Source: an uncultured Selenomonadaceae bacterium (GTDB lineage: Bacteria; Bacillota; Negativicutes; Selenomonadales; Selenomonadaceae). Taken from it: 11,206 bases of DNA. Position 1 is the first letter of the stretch. The number at the start of each line of letters is the position of its first letter. Below the pieces are notes generated by a model. The model was not told where the DNA came from. It ran no database searches and saw only the letters and a list, made by a program, of their open reading frames with translations. The position numbers and the translations under genes were made by a program. This document shows, in pieces, positions 1 through 7,085 of this stretch. The stretch spans positions 1 to 11,206 of the forward strand of contig CAJOKY010000048.1 in assembly GCA_905235425.1 (NCBI GenBank), read 5' to 3'.

Positions 1-1
1 A

Positions 2-67
2 GTTTGCGGAAATGAAATAGACCGAGACTTACAAGCGGCGATAAATCTTAAGCGATACGTCAATTAA
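2..67 (+). CDS. tnpB: TnpB RNA-guided nuclease, C-terminal fragment (5' end outside window)
   Basis: Reading frame 2 is open from the window edge to TAA at 65-67 and encodes 21 residues containing CGNEIDRDLQAAINL. This matches the end of TnpB/OrfB proteins: a cysteine of the C-terminal zinc ribbon, then the DRD(L)xAAxN block that supplies the last acidic residue of the split RuvC nuclease site. TnpB is the omegaRNA-guided DNA nuclease of IS200/IS605 elements, ancestral to Cas12, and it helps retain the element after excision. Only the tail is visible, so whether the full gene is intact cannot be judged. The fragment is short, but the motif is distinctive and the structured DNA that follows supports the call. 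Confidence 0.8.
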   Translation, partial: VCGNEIDRDLQAAINLKRYVN

Positions 68-209
68 TTGATTCAGTACCCGTACGTTAGCGGGGAATTC
101 AAGCCTGTGGAGCGTCATACCAAACGCAAGTAGCTACGGCAAAAGCGGACGCGGTGAATCAGGAATGGGACATTAAAGTTTATAACTTTTTATAAGTTCT
201 CAGTAACGG
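68..209 (+). ncRNA. Probable 3' part of the TnpB omega (re)RNA and element right end
   Basis: In IS605-family elements the guide RNA is made from the 3' end of tnpB through the right end, and its guide is the flanking DNA just outside the element. This stretch has no credible ORF, follows tnpB directly on the same strand, and is rich in short stems (79-94, 112-127, the self-complementary GTAGCTAC at 130-137, 180-195). If the boundary near 209 is right, the guide would be read from the first bases of the downstream gene (tattatgaag...). The RNA probably starts inside tnpB, upstream of this window. The call rests on position and general appearance, not on a covariance model. Confidence 0.45.
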
Positions 210-213
210 TATT

Positions 214-1041
214 ATGAAGTATATGGAAGATTTAAAACAGCCGAATCGCTTGGACGTAGAAAATTTATTGAGTGAATTACAACAATTCTTTCGTAAACTT
301 GGTATTATTATGCCGCGTCGCGTCGATACAAAGGAAAATTCTGCTGAAGACGTTCAAAAGTCCCAATGGATAAAGCATTTTATAATTCCAACAGACGAAA
401 AGGCTTTTTACCTGCAAATTGATTCACCTGATGATATTAAGGAATTAAACCATAAATTAGCAGACAGCCTTCAAAGTTTACAAAAGAGTTTGAAAGATTT
501 TCAAAATAAGAATGAGAATTTGGAAGAGTCATTGAGAAAAAAAATACAATCATTTATATCTATTTTATCAAACGCCATAAAAAAACTTACACGGGGCGCT
601 TTGAAAACGGAGCTTAAAAAAGCAAGTGAAACTTGTAATGCCGTTAAGCAGTTGCGCGAAGAATCCGGCAGACTCTATGCAAAATTTATTAAAGATGATC
701 TCTTGGATAATATAATGTATCCTTCGTATGAGGGGCTTAGGCATGATCCCAATGAAGAAGTTTACCTTTTTGTAGTGGAAACAATGAATCAGTTTTTGGC
801 AAACTTGGGAGTTATGACAATACAAGTCAATGAAGGTGATCGCTTGAATGACGATTTGCCTTATAAAATTTCCGAAGAAACAAAAGCTGAACAGTACAAG
901 ACGACAAATGAGCAGGAACAAGATATTATTAAAGCTGTCCTGCGTTATGCGTATGTCTTTCAAGAAAATAAAGGTGGGGATAATCGTCAAATTGCTGACG
1001 GTGAAGTAATTGTAATGGTTTTTGAACCGGAGGGCGTATAA
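214..1041 (+). CDS. GrpE-like nucleotide exchange factor (divergent), first gene of the double-Hsp70 operon
   Basis: Predicted 275-residue soluble protein with no signal peptide or membrane segment. Residues about 70-115 are a heptad-like, Lys/Glu/Leu-rich helix suited to a coiled coil. The C-terminal third (about 180-275) ends in a beta-rich stretch, with AYVFQENKGGDN then ADGEVIVMVFEPE, which resembles the GrpE head (a GY-x-L-x(n)-R-x-A-x-V-x-V pattern). GrpE proteins release ADP from Hsp70, and the next gene is an Hsp70 whose ATG overlaps this stop by one base (TAATG), which fits a dedicated partner. Similarity is weak, so this is a fold-level inference. The start is uncertain: ATG at 214 and ATG at 223 both lack a good Shine-Dalgarno site, and the mobile-element end lies a few bases upstream, so the original 5' region may have been replaced. 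Alternative: an unrelated coiled-coil adaptor. Confidence 0.6.
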   Translation: MKYMEDLKQPNRLDVENLLSELQQFFRKLGIIMPRRVDTKENSAEDVQKSQWIKHFIIPTDEKAFYLQIDSPDDIKELNHKLADSLQSLQKSLKDFQNKNENLEESLRKKIQSFISILSNAIKKLTRGALKTELKKASETCNAVKQLREESGRLYAKFIKDDLLDNIMYPSYEGLRHDPNEEVYLFVVETMNQFLANLGVMTIQVNEGDRLNDDLPYKISEETKAEQYKTTNEQEQDIIKAVLRYAYVFQENKGGDNRQIADGEVIVMVFEPEGV

Positions 1042-2543
1042 TGGGTTTATTTTTAGGAATAGATTTTGGAACGTCTACCAATGTGGTTACGCGCTGGGAT
1101 ACGGCAAAAAAATGCGCGATTCCCATACCGCTCGGCTCTTTTGGTGCAGGAGAAGTTTTTCCCAACGTCATTTACTATGAAAAAACTAAAAATGGCATTA
1201 ATACCATTGTCGGTGATGACGCAGTACAAAAAGGTAAACCGGATCCTGATAACGCCGTTTTCGCGATCAAGCGCAGTTTGGAAAATTCCAATTTCAGAAA
1301 GTACATTGAGAATTTGGGACGCAATGTCAGCAATGAAGAAGTTGCCGCAGATATTTTTTCTTGGATTAAAAAAAATGTGGAAAAAGCTTTCGGCGGTGAA
1401 AATGTTGAAGGCGTCGTTATCAGCGTACCTTTTGCTTTTCAGAATACCGAGAGACGGCGTATTGAACAGGCGGCAAGACGCGCAGGTTTGCAAGTTTTTG
1501 GATTGATTGAAGAGCCGGTAGCGGCGGCATTGAGTTTCGGAATTATGGAAAAAACCGAAAGCGGCAAGGCCGAAAAAATTCTCGTCTTTGACTTGGGCGG
1601 TGGTACTTTCGACGTTACAATTTTTGATTTTCAAAAGCATTCAAAGGATAAATTTTATATTCGCGTCTTGACCACAAACGGTGACAAAAATCTCGGCGGC
1701 ATTGATATCGACGATATGATTGTCAAAAAAATTTCCTATATAATGAAGAAAAATTTTCCTAATTACAATTTGGACAGACAACCTCCGGCAGTAATTACAT
1801 CAGATACTTTCAAAATGCGACAAATAGCCGTTGCATTGAAAGAATCGTTAAGTACCGAAGATGAAGAAAATCTTTTTTTCTACGGTTATTTAGGTGAAAA
1901 GTTCTATATAGATGAGGTTATTTCACAGGAAGATTTTGATACATGGCTACAGGTATTTTTGACCAAAATTGAAGATACACTTGATGACGCGTTGTTGGAT
2001 GCCGATTTAGATCGCGAAGATATAGACCGCATTATAATGGTAGGCGGTACAAGCAATATTCCCGCGATAAATGAAAAAGTTCGTGACTACTTCGACAAAG
2101 AACCTGAACAAGTCGGAGAGCTTACTATTATGGTAGGTGAAGGCGCAGGCATATATTGCGGCTTAAAGTACGTTGAAAAATCTTTGGACTTTGATATTGC
2201 CGTCGGTGTAAGTAGAGCTATCGGCATAAAATGGTCAAATGATTTTGTTGAAATGTTGCCAAAAAATACGATTTACGGCGAACCGTCCCAGCCTAAAATT
2301 ATTTCTTTGTATGACTTTACAAAGGATATTTCAATAGACATTGTGCAAGGCAATCGTAATGACAATTATAAGGTAGGCAGTATTCAAGTCACCGCCGATA
2401 TAAGGCAAAAATTGACTAACGGTAAACTCGGCATAAAATTAAATACCGATGCCGATACGGGAACTGTCGGCTACGAACTTTACAGCGTCAAAGGCAAATC
2501 GCAACTTGATAAACTTTTAACTACAGGTAAGGCAGGAGAGTAA
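1041..2543 (+). CDS. DnaK-like Hsp70 ATPase A, short form without lid
   Basis: A 500-residue Hsp70. The actin-fold nucleotide-binding domain (about 1-375) has phosphate-1 GIDFGTSTN at 6-14, FAIKRS with the equivalent of the catalytic lysine at K77, the VISVP block at 127-131, connect-1 EEPVAAALSFG at 157-167, phosphate-2 DLGGGTFDVTIFD from about 184 to 196, GGIDIDD at 219-225 and adenosine motif IIMVGGTSN at 331-339. The remaining 120 residues resemble a reduced substrate-binding beta domain (IDIVQGNRN matches the VLQGER region of DnaK). At 500 rather than about 640 residues, the alpha-helical lid and EEVD-like tail are absent. It should be a working ATPase that binds a client or partner without classical lid closure. 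GGAGGG at 1029-1034 lies six bases before the ATG. It is not the housekeeping dnaK: there is no dnaJ or hrcA beside it, and a second Hsp70 follows. Confidence 0.9.
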   Translation: MGLFLGIDFGTSTNVVTRWDTAKKCAIPIPLGSFGAGEVFPNVIYYEKTKNGINTIVGDDAVQKGKPDPDNAVFAIKRSLENSNFRKYIENLGRNVSNEEVAADIFSWIKKNVEKAFGGENVEGVVISVPFAFQNTERRRIEQAARRAGLQVFGLIEEPVAAALSFGIMEKTESGKAEKILVFDLGGGTFDVTIFDFQKHSKDKFYIRVLTTNGDKNLGGIDIDDMIVKKISYIMKKNFPNYNLDRQPPAVITSDTFKMRQIAVALKESLSTEDEENLFFYGYLGEKFYIDEVISQEDFDTWLQVFLTKIEDTLDDALLDADLDREDIDRIIMVGGTSNIPAINEKVRDYFDKEPEQVGELTIMVGEGAGIYCGLKYVEKSLDFDIAVGVSRAIGIKWSNDFVEMLPKNTIYGEPSQPKIISLYDFTKDISIDIVQGNRNDNYKVGSIQVTADIRQKLTNGKLGIKLNTDADTGTVGYELYSVKGKSQLDKLLTTGKAGE

Positions 2544-2547
2544 TAAT

Positions 2548-3792
2548 ATGGGCAGTGGCAAACAAGGGAATAAATATGGTGGTAGTACTAGACCTCAAAA
2601 AAGCAATGTCGTTTCCGCGACAACTAAAAATACAAATGCGCCTATACGTAACACGGAGGACGGTTTTACCAATCCTACGCTTAACACGATTAGCAAGCAA
2701 ATTTCCGGTGTAACAGACCCTATTAAAAACGAGCTTCTTGATAATATTTTAAATTGGAATGACGAAACAAAAAAACGTATAGAAAAATCTGACAACGAGA
2801 TACAAAAACGTATAGAAAAATCTGACGACAACACTCAAGATTTAATACAACAAGCAACAAACACAATTTTGCAAAGACTTCCGGAATCCATTGCAAACAG
2901 CTCTAAAAACTTTAATGACAACTTAAGCAATCGACTTTCTTCAATAGCAAATGACACCAAAACTTTAAAAGATACCGTCAATAAAATTTGCAAATCTCAA
3001 AAAGATATTAATGGACGTTTAGAAGATCGGCTTTCTCCCATAGAAAAAGGCGTGACCGATGTCCGCAAAAATACCGAAATGTTACAAAGTTTGCCGAGCA
3101 AAATTGACGAAATCACGGAAATTTTGTCTTCTAAAGGTTTACAGTTTAAAACAGAATTGCCTACTTTAAATTACGACGAAGAAACTTTTGCACAAATGGC
3201 AGAGTACGGCGAAAAGATTTTACAGCAACTTTCTATTGCCGCGCGTTGGTATGCGCGTAAATTGCCGGAATTGGAAAAGCACGAAACTACCATAAAAAAT
3301 TTAATGGATACAAACGAAAAAGAAAAAGCGCATGCAAAGTCGAACGGCGAAGACATTGGACGTAAAAAAGTTATTAAAGAATTGTTAGAGCTTTATGGCG
3401 ATACCGGCGAATCAATCCATAAGCTTATGGAGCCGGAAGAAAATGTCGACAAACGATTAAGTATTTTAGCAGACTTCTTGAAAAATCAAGGCGTCGAAAT
3501 GCTTTACGAGCCTAATCAAAAGCTTGAAATTACGCCGGATACTCGAATGAAGTTTGAACCTTATATAGCTAATCTCGGCAACTTTAATGAAGGTAAAATT
3601 ATCATAACAGCTCCTGCATACACATTTGATGACAAAATTTTCAGAGCGTCTTACAAGGCAGCAGAAAATACTCCTCCTTCAACTGCCGACACTGCGCCTT
3701 TAACTGCCGACACTGCGCCTGCTAATAACAATGCTGAAACGTCCGGCAATGATACTCCTGCCGATACAGTGGAACCTGCGCGGGAGGGGTAA
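2548..3792 (+). CDS. Coiled-coil protein with C-terminal GrpE-like domain
   Basis: A 414-residue soluble protein. Residues 1-50 are polar, Gly/Ser/Asn-rich and probably disordered. About 55-200 is a long helical, coiled-coil-like region with two copies of KRIEKSD (76-82, 87-93). Residues about 270-372 look like GrpE: a helix (KKVIKELLELYGDTGESIHKL), then ILADFLKNQGVEMLYEP, then the beta-rich KIIITAPAYTFDDKIFRASY, close to the GrpE pattern of a GY-x-(L/F)-x-D-x-(V/I)-(L/F)-R-x-A strand pair. A Pro/Thr/Ala tail (373-414) carries a seven-residue repeat. Inference: this is the exchange factor for Hsp70-B, which follows after three bases, with the long N-terminal coiled coil as a dimerisation or client-binding arm. 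AGGAG at 2534-2538 supports the start. Alternative: a structural coiled-coil protein of unrelated role. Confidence 0.6.
   Translation: MGSGKQGNKYGGSTRPQKSNVVSATTKNTNAPIRNTEDGFTNPTLNTISKQISGVTDPIKNELLDNILNWNDETKKRIEKSDNEIQKRIEKSDDNTQDLIQQATNTILQRLPESIANSSKNFNDNLSNRLSSIANDTKTLKDTVNKICKSQKDINGRLEDRLSPIEKGVTDVRKNTEMLQSLPSKIDEITEILSSKGLQFKTELPTLNYDEETFAQMAEYGEKILQQLSIAARWYARKLPELEKHETTIKNLMDTNEKEKAHAKSNGEDIGRKKVIKELLELYGDTGESIHKLMEPEENVDKRLSILADFLKNQGVEMLYEPNQKLEITPDTRMKFEPYIANLGNFNEGKIIITAPAYTFDDKIFRASYKAAENTPPSTADTAPLTADTAPANNNAETSGNDTPADTVEPAREG
2771..2826 (+). repeat. In-frame tandem duplication, 33-bp period, in the coiled-coil gene
   Basis: An identical 23-base block (aaaaacgtatagaaaaatct plus gac) occurs at 2771-2793 and 2804-2826, giving an 11-residue period with KRIEKSD twice. 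Eleven residues is a hendecad, which preserves coiled-coil packing, so the duplication lengthens the rod without breaking the frame. Confidence 0.85.
3681..3720 (+). repeat. In-frame 21-bp tandem repeat coding a Thr/Ala/Asp/Pro tail
   Basis: The 19-base block aactgccgacactgcgcct is present at 3681-3699 and 3702-3720. It encodes a seven-residue TADTAPx repeat in the low-complexity C-terminal tail of the GrpE-like coiled-coil protein. The tail is probably a flexible, disordered linker. Confidence 0.85.
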
Positions 3793-3795
3793 TTT

Positions 3796-5478
3796 ATGGG
3801 CTTTTACATTGGAATTGATTTAGGTACTACCAACAGTACTGTTTCTGTTATCCAAACGAAGAATGAAGATGATTCGCCTTTAGAAAATCTTATTTCTTGT
3901 GGCATTGAACAGCTTAGAAGAGTCGGTGAAGGCGGCGAACTTATGAGCGATGAATGTTTGCCTTCGGCACTTTATTTTGATATTGACAATAAGCGCGTTT
4001 ATACAGGACATTTTGCAAAAGAAACTTATGCATCAGGAGATCACCCTTTGCAAACGGCGCTTTCCATAAAAACACGTATGGGCGGAGATTCGCGTTTAAC
4101 AATTCCGAGTTTGGCGGGAAAAAACAATGTACAAACTTTTGATATGAAAGAATGCGCGTCGTTTTTCATAAGGACAATAGTCGAAACACTGAAAAAAAAT
4201 TATCCTAATCAAAGCAGACATTTAACAGATGAATGTGTAGTGACAGTTCCTGCGGCGTTTAATGATGATGAGCGTGTTGCAACAAAAAACGCCGTACTTT
4301 TAGGCGGCTTTAAGAATTGTATAATTTTGGATGAACCTACCGCCGCACTTCTTTCATACATTAACAGCAAGCCTGACGAAGAAGATACAGGCGACGAGAC
4401 ATATAAATTGGTTTATGACATAGGCGGCGGAACTCTTGATGTGTCCATTGCCAAATTAAGCCCAAATGAATATGGCGATTACTTGGTTGATATCGTCGGA
4501 TTATCGGAACGCATGAATTTGGGCGGCGATAATTTTGACCGCCTTTTGGGAGCATACTTTCTTGAAGAATTTGAGCGTACGAATAAAAAACTTGACCAAT
4601 ATTCAGAAGAAGATCAAGGACGTATTATTTCCCGCATTGTTTCAAATGCCGAATACTATAAAAAGGAGCTTAGCAAAAAAATCATTGAATGCGGCGACAA
4701 TCAAAAAAAATTAAATAGGGTTAAAATGAAGGTATCATTTGAACTGATTAACGGAATGTTTGTTACCGGTATAGTGCTGGATAAAAAAATTTTTGATGAT
4801 CTTTTTTACCGTTATACTTCACCGAATGAAACAAAATTCGGCTTATTGGCACCTATTAAAACGGCGTTACGGCGCAGTAATCTGAAAAAGGAAGATATAG
4901 GCGAAGTTATACTCACGGGCGGCATGTCAAATTTTTATGTAGCTTATGAGACGATTAAAAAATTTTTTGGTGATGTTCCGATAAATTTTGTAGATGACAC
5001 ACGAACTGCAGTTTCACGCGGCGCGGCGCTTTATCATTGGAGCCTTGACGAAGATAACGTATCTATGGATGTAAGAAAGATTTCAAGCTTAAGTAACAAA
5101 TTGGCTAGTAATATCTACGTACGCAATGCGGCAGACGAATTTGAATTGCTTATTCCCTCCGACTTAAGCCGTACAAGCGGCACTTACAACTACAAAATTC
5201 TTGACGATTATGTTGCATATTTTCCCTTTTACCTGTACAGCGGCGTCGAAGCTGACGGCAATGAAGATATGACAAGCATGTACACCCAGTTGACGGGGAG
5301 AATGATTCAAGCTAAGCCGGAATATAAAAAAGGCTATGAAATACCTATTGAATGGTCAATCGACGAAAACAAAGTAATAACCATTAAAATTCAAGATGAC
5401 AAGACTTTAAAGCTGTCACGATTGTTGACGCCGGAAGATGTCGCCGAAAGTTTCGTAAATGACTATAAAATTAATTAG
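3796..5478 (+). CDS. DnaK-like Hsp70 ATPase B, divergent C-terminal domain
   Basis: A 560-residue Hsp70. ATPase motifs are complete: phosphate-1 GIDLGTTNS at 6-14, SIKTRMG at 90-96 with K92 as the likely catalytic lysine, VVTVPAAFNDDER at 148-160, connect-1 DEPTAALLSY at 179-188, phosphate-2 YDIGGGTLDVSIAKL at 207-221, NLGGDNFD at 241-248, adenosine motif VILTGGMSNF at 381-390, and SRGAALY at 417-423. After about residue 425 the sequence no longer resembles a classical substrate-binding domain; it looks beta-rich and ends without a helical lid. Motif details differ clearly from Hsp70-A (GTTNS against GTSTN, GGMSN against GGTSN), so this is not a recent duplicate. GGGAGGGG at 3782-3789 precedes the ATG, three bases after the coiled-coil gene. 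Role inferred: second ATPase of a two-chaperone machine. Confidence 0.9.
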   Translation: MGFYIGIDLGTTNSTVSVIQTKNEDDSPLENLISCGIEQLRRVGEGGELMSDECLPSALYFDIDNKRVYTGHFAKETYASGDHPLQTALSIKTRMGGDSRLTIPSLAGKNNVQTFDMKECASFFIRTIVETLKKNYPNQSRHLTDECVVTVPAAFNDDERVATKNAVLLGGFKNCIILDEPTAALLSYINSKPDEEDTGDETYKLVYDIGGGTLDVSIAKLSPNEYGDYLVDIVGLSERMNLGGDNFDRLLGAYFLEEFERTNKKLDQYSEEDQGRIISRIVSNAEYYKKELSKKIIECGDNQKKLNRVKMKVSFELINGMFVTGIVLDKKIFDDLFYRYTSPNETKFGLLAPIKTALRRSNLKKEDIGEVILTGGMSNFYVAYETIKKFFGDVPINFVDDTRTAVSRGAALYHWSLDEDNVSMDVRKISSLSNKLASNIYVRNAADEFELLIPSDLSRTSGTYNYKILDDYVAYFPFYLYSGVEADGNEDMTSMYTQLTGRMIQAKPEYKKGYEIPIEWSIDENKVITIKIQDDKTLKLSRLLTPEDVAESFVNDYKIN

Positions 5479-5481
5479 GAG
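5477..5481 (+). promoter_or_regulatory. Shine-Dalgarno site that fixes the start at 5488
   Basis: AGGAG lies at 5477-5481, overlapping the stop of the Hsp70-B gene. It is six bases before ATG 5488 but directly abuts the TTG at 5482, so the longer TTG start is unlikely. Confidence 0.8.
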
Positions 5482-5487
5482 TTGCGT

Positions 5488-6906
5488 ATGAACGAAAATG
5501 AAATTGAACAATTAAATAACGCGCTTAAACAAATTAACAGGTGTCTTGATGAGCGATTTGAAGAAAATGCCGATTTATACATTGCTCCCGAACAAGTAGA
5601 AAATATTAAAAAACTGATTTATGCCGGAAATTATGACAGACTGGTTAAAGAATGCTCGCCTGCTTTAAAGAAATATTCACCGCAAGTCATGGCGAATGTA
5701 CTAATTAAAAATGCGTGGCTGATGAAAAGTAGCAAGTACGAAACACTTAAACCGATTTTTGAAGAGTGCAGTTACCATGATTTAAATGTTATCATGGAAG
5801 AAAGCGTTTTGGAAAATAAAATAGCCATGCCGTCGGATTTTCGCCTATTTCTTATTGAAATATATTTGAACAAAGTACCGGCAGAAACTTGCAGACAGAT
5901 GCTTAATCAGAATATGACTTTTTTAAACAATATGACACTAAAAGCATTGTGTTTGCGACAAATGTTGAAAGCCGAACCGCAGATTACAAATCGCTACAAA
6001 ATTTTTCATAAGGAAGTTTTGACCACACCGGCAATTTCTACACAAAATAAAATTCTTGCAGAGGTATTTCCGTCTGCCGAAATTAATGATGATTGTATAG
6101 ATTTGGTATTTGAAGATAATATCGCTGTAGAGTCACCTTGCACGCATTTTTGGATAGATATATTAGGTGCTGAAAATGTTACCTGCTTAATGTCAAAGTT
6201 CAAACATTATTGCCGTAGGAATGCTTCAAATAATCAAAAATGTCGTGAAGTTCTGGGAAGGCTTTTACCCATTGGTAAAAAAAATTTTCAAGTTTTTGCG
6301 GCGGCTTTTGCTGAGGCTTGTCAATGTATGGATGGATATTCAAATAAAAAATTTTTGGCAGAGAAATGTTTAACTTTAACGCCTAAAGGTACAGATGAAG
6401 AAAATATTTTGAAAACGTCTCTTACAATGTGCGGTCTTGATTTTGACGATATGGAAAGGGGACATTTGGCAAGTATAGAAGAAATTAAAGAGGCGTTTGG
6501 CGAAAATTTTATCAGAGGCGGTAAGTACAGATATCTTGTTCAATCCTTTGACAAGCAGTATCGCAGAATCTATAAACAAAAACTTGATGAAATTATGAGT
6601 GACATTGATGACGGCGCTTTTGATGATGATGAAACTGCATACGCTCATTTTGAAGAATTTTGTTGCTACTTGGTTGAACGTACCGATCGATATCACCTAC
6701 AAAATCTCAAATACATGTTATATGTTATTGATAATTTGGTTGAAGATGATGCCGATAAAGACGACCCTATTGTAGAGCGTTTATTGAAACATATTGAAAA
6801 TAATAACCTTTTTGTGACATGTCAAAAATTTAAGGAAATAGAAAAAATTAAAGATTTTGTCCATAAAAAAGATTTCGATTTATATTGCAGACTTCACGGA
6901 AATTAG
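5488..6906 (+). CDS. Unrecognised helical, cysteine-rich protein, last gene of the double-Hsp70 operon
   Basis: A 472-residue soluble protein I cannot assign to a family. It has no signal peptide, membrane segment, Walker motif or J-domain HPD tripeptide. Composition and spacing of hydrophobic residues suggest an almost fully alpha-helical protein, possibly a repeat solenoid. An acidic stretch sits near residue 375 (DIDDGAFDDDE). Cysteines are unusually frequent (about 18, including CQC and CC) and are not in clear CxxC pairs, so a structural metal site is not obvious. The gene follows Hsp70-B after nine bases and precedes the operon terminator, so it should belong to the same complex. Possible roles are a client adaptor taking the place of a J-protein, or the effector handled by the Hsp70s. 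Both are inference. Confidence 0.75.
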   Translation: MNENEIEQLNNALKQINRCLDERFEENADLYIAPEQVENIKKLIYAGNYDRLVKECSPALKKYSPQVMANVLIKNAWLMKSSKYETLKPIFEECSYHDLNVIMEESVLENKIAMPSDFRLFLIEIYLNKVPAETCRQMLNQNMTFLNNMTLKALCLRQMLKAEPQITNRYKIFHKEVLTTPAISTQNKILAEVFPSAEINDDCIDLVFEDNIAVESPCTHFWIDILGAENVTCLMSKFKHYCRRNASNNQKCREVLGRLLPIGKKNFQVFAAAFAEACQCMDGYSNKKFLAEKCLTLTPKGTDEENILKTSLTMCGLDFDDMERGHLASIEEIKEAFGENFIRGGKYRYLVQSFDKQYRRIYKQKLDEIMSDIDDGAFDDDETAYAHFEEFCCYLVERTDRYHLQNLKYMLYVIDNLVEDDADKDDPIVERLLKHIENNNLFVTCQKFKEIEKIKDFVHKKDFDLYCRLHGN

Positions 6907-6943
6907 TCTATTGCTCGATTAAAATTTTATAATACAACTTTGG

Positions 6944-6973
6944 CTCCGATAAAATTTTGTCGGAGATTTTTTT
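6944..6973 (+). terminator. Intrinsic terminator of the double-Hsp70 operon
   Basis: CTCCGA (6944-6949) pairs with TCGGAG (6960-6965) around a TAAAATTTTG loop that can itself extend the stem, and is followed by a run of seven T at 6967-6973. It sits 37 bases after the stop of the last operon gene. The opposite strand lacks a U tract, so it works in one direction. Confidence 0.88.
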
Positions 6974-7005
6974 GTCTCACGAATCGGCAATTATCAGTGG
7001 TGTAA

Positions 7006-7034
7006 TTGACTTTGAAAGATTTTGCAGGTAGAAT
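7006..7034 (+). promoter_or_regulatory. Sigma-A-type promoter for the adenosyltransferase-fliJ cluster
   Basis: TTGACT (7006-7011) and TAGAAT (7029-7034) are separated by exactly 17 bases, each one mismatch from consensus. It lies after the terminator and about 50 bases upstream of the adenosyltransferase ATG, leaving a short leader with AGGGAG at 7073-7078. It looks like a housekeeping promoter rather than a flagellar sigma-28 one. Confidence 0.75.
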
Positions 7035-7085
7035 TTTGTAAGCACTTATCTAAAATTTTTTGTATTTATAAAAGGGAGTCACGAC

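Larger units (their letters stand above)
1..209 (+). mobile_element. Right-hand end of an IS200/IS605 (IS1341-type) element
   Basis: The segment holds the 3' end of a tnpB gene and then non-coding DNA with short hairpins, ending just before the next gene. Visible stems are CCCG/CGGG (79-82 with 91-94), GCGT/ACGC (112-115 with 124-127) and a TTATAA pair (180-185 with 190-195) close to the presumed right terminus. IS605-family elements have subterminal hairpins rather than terminal inverted repeats and make no target duplication, so the exact end cannot be proven here; about position 209 (after cagtaacgg) is my estimate. The left end and any tnpA lie outside the window. Confidence 0.6.

Noticed and set aside
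168..196. Promoter inside the element's right end (TATAAC or TATAAG as -10)
   Set aside because: No acceptable -35 box lies about 17 bases upstream of either candidate; the bases belong to a TTATAA hairpin.
568..1640. Minus-strand ORFs opposite the GrpE-like and Hsp70-A genes
   Set aside because: They lie wholly opposite genes with recognisable protein motifs, lack ribosome sites, and have unusual Phe/Ile/Cys-rich compositions typical of shadow frames.
1041..5478. Housekeeping dnaK locus
   Set aside because: There are two divergent short Hsp70s, no lid, no dnaJ and no hrcA; the gene order does not fit.
5482..5487. TTG at 5482 as start of the last Hsp70-operon gene
   Set aside because: It directly abuts the AGGAG ribosome site, leaving no spacing; ATG at 5488 has a six-base spacing.
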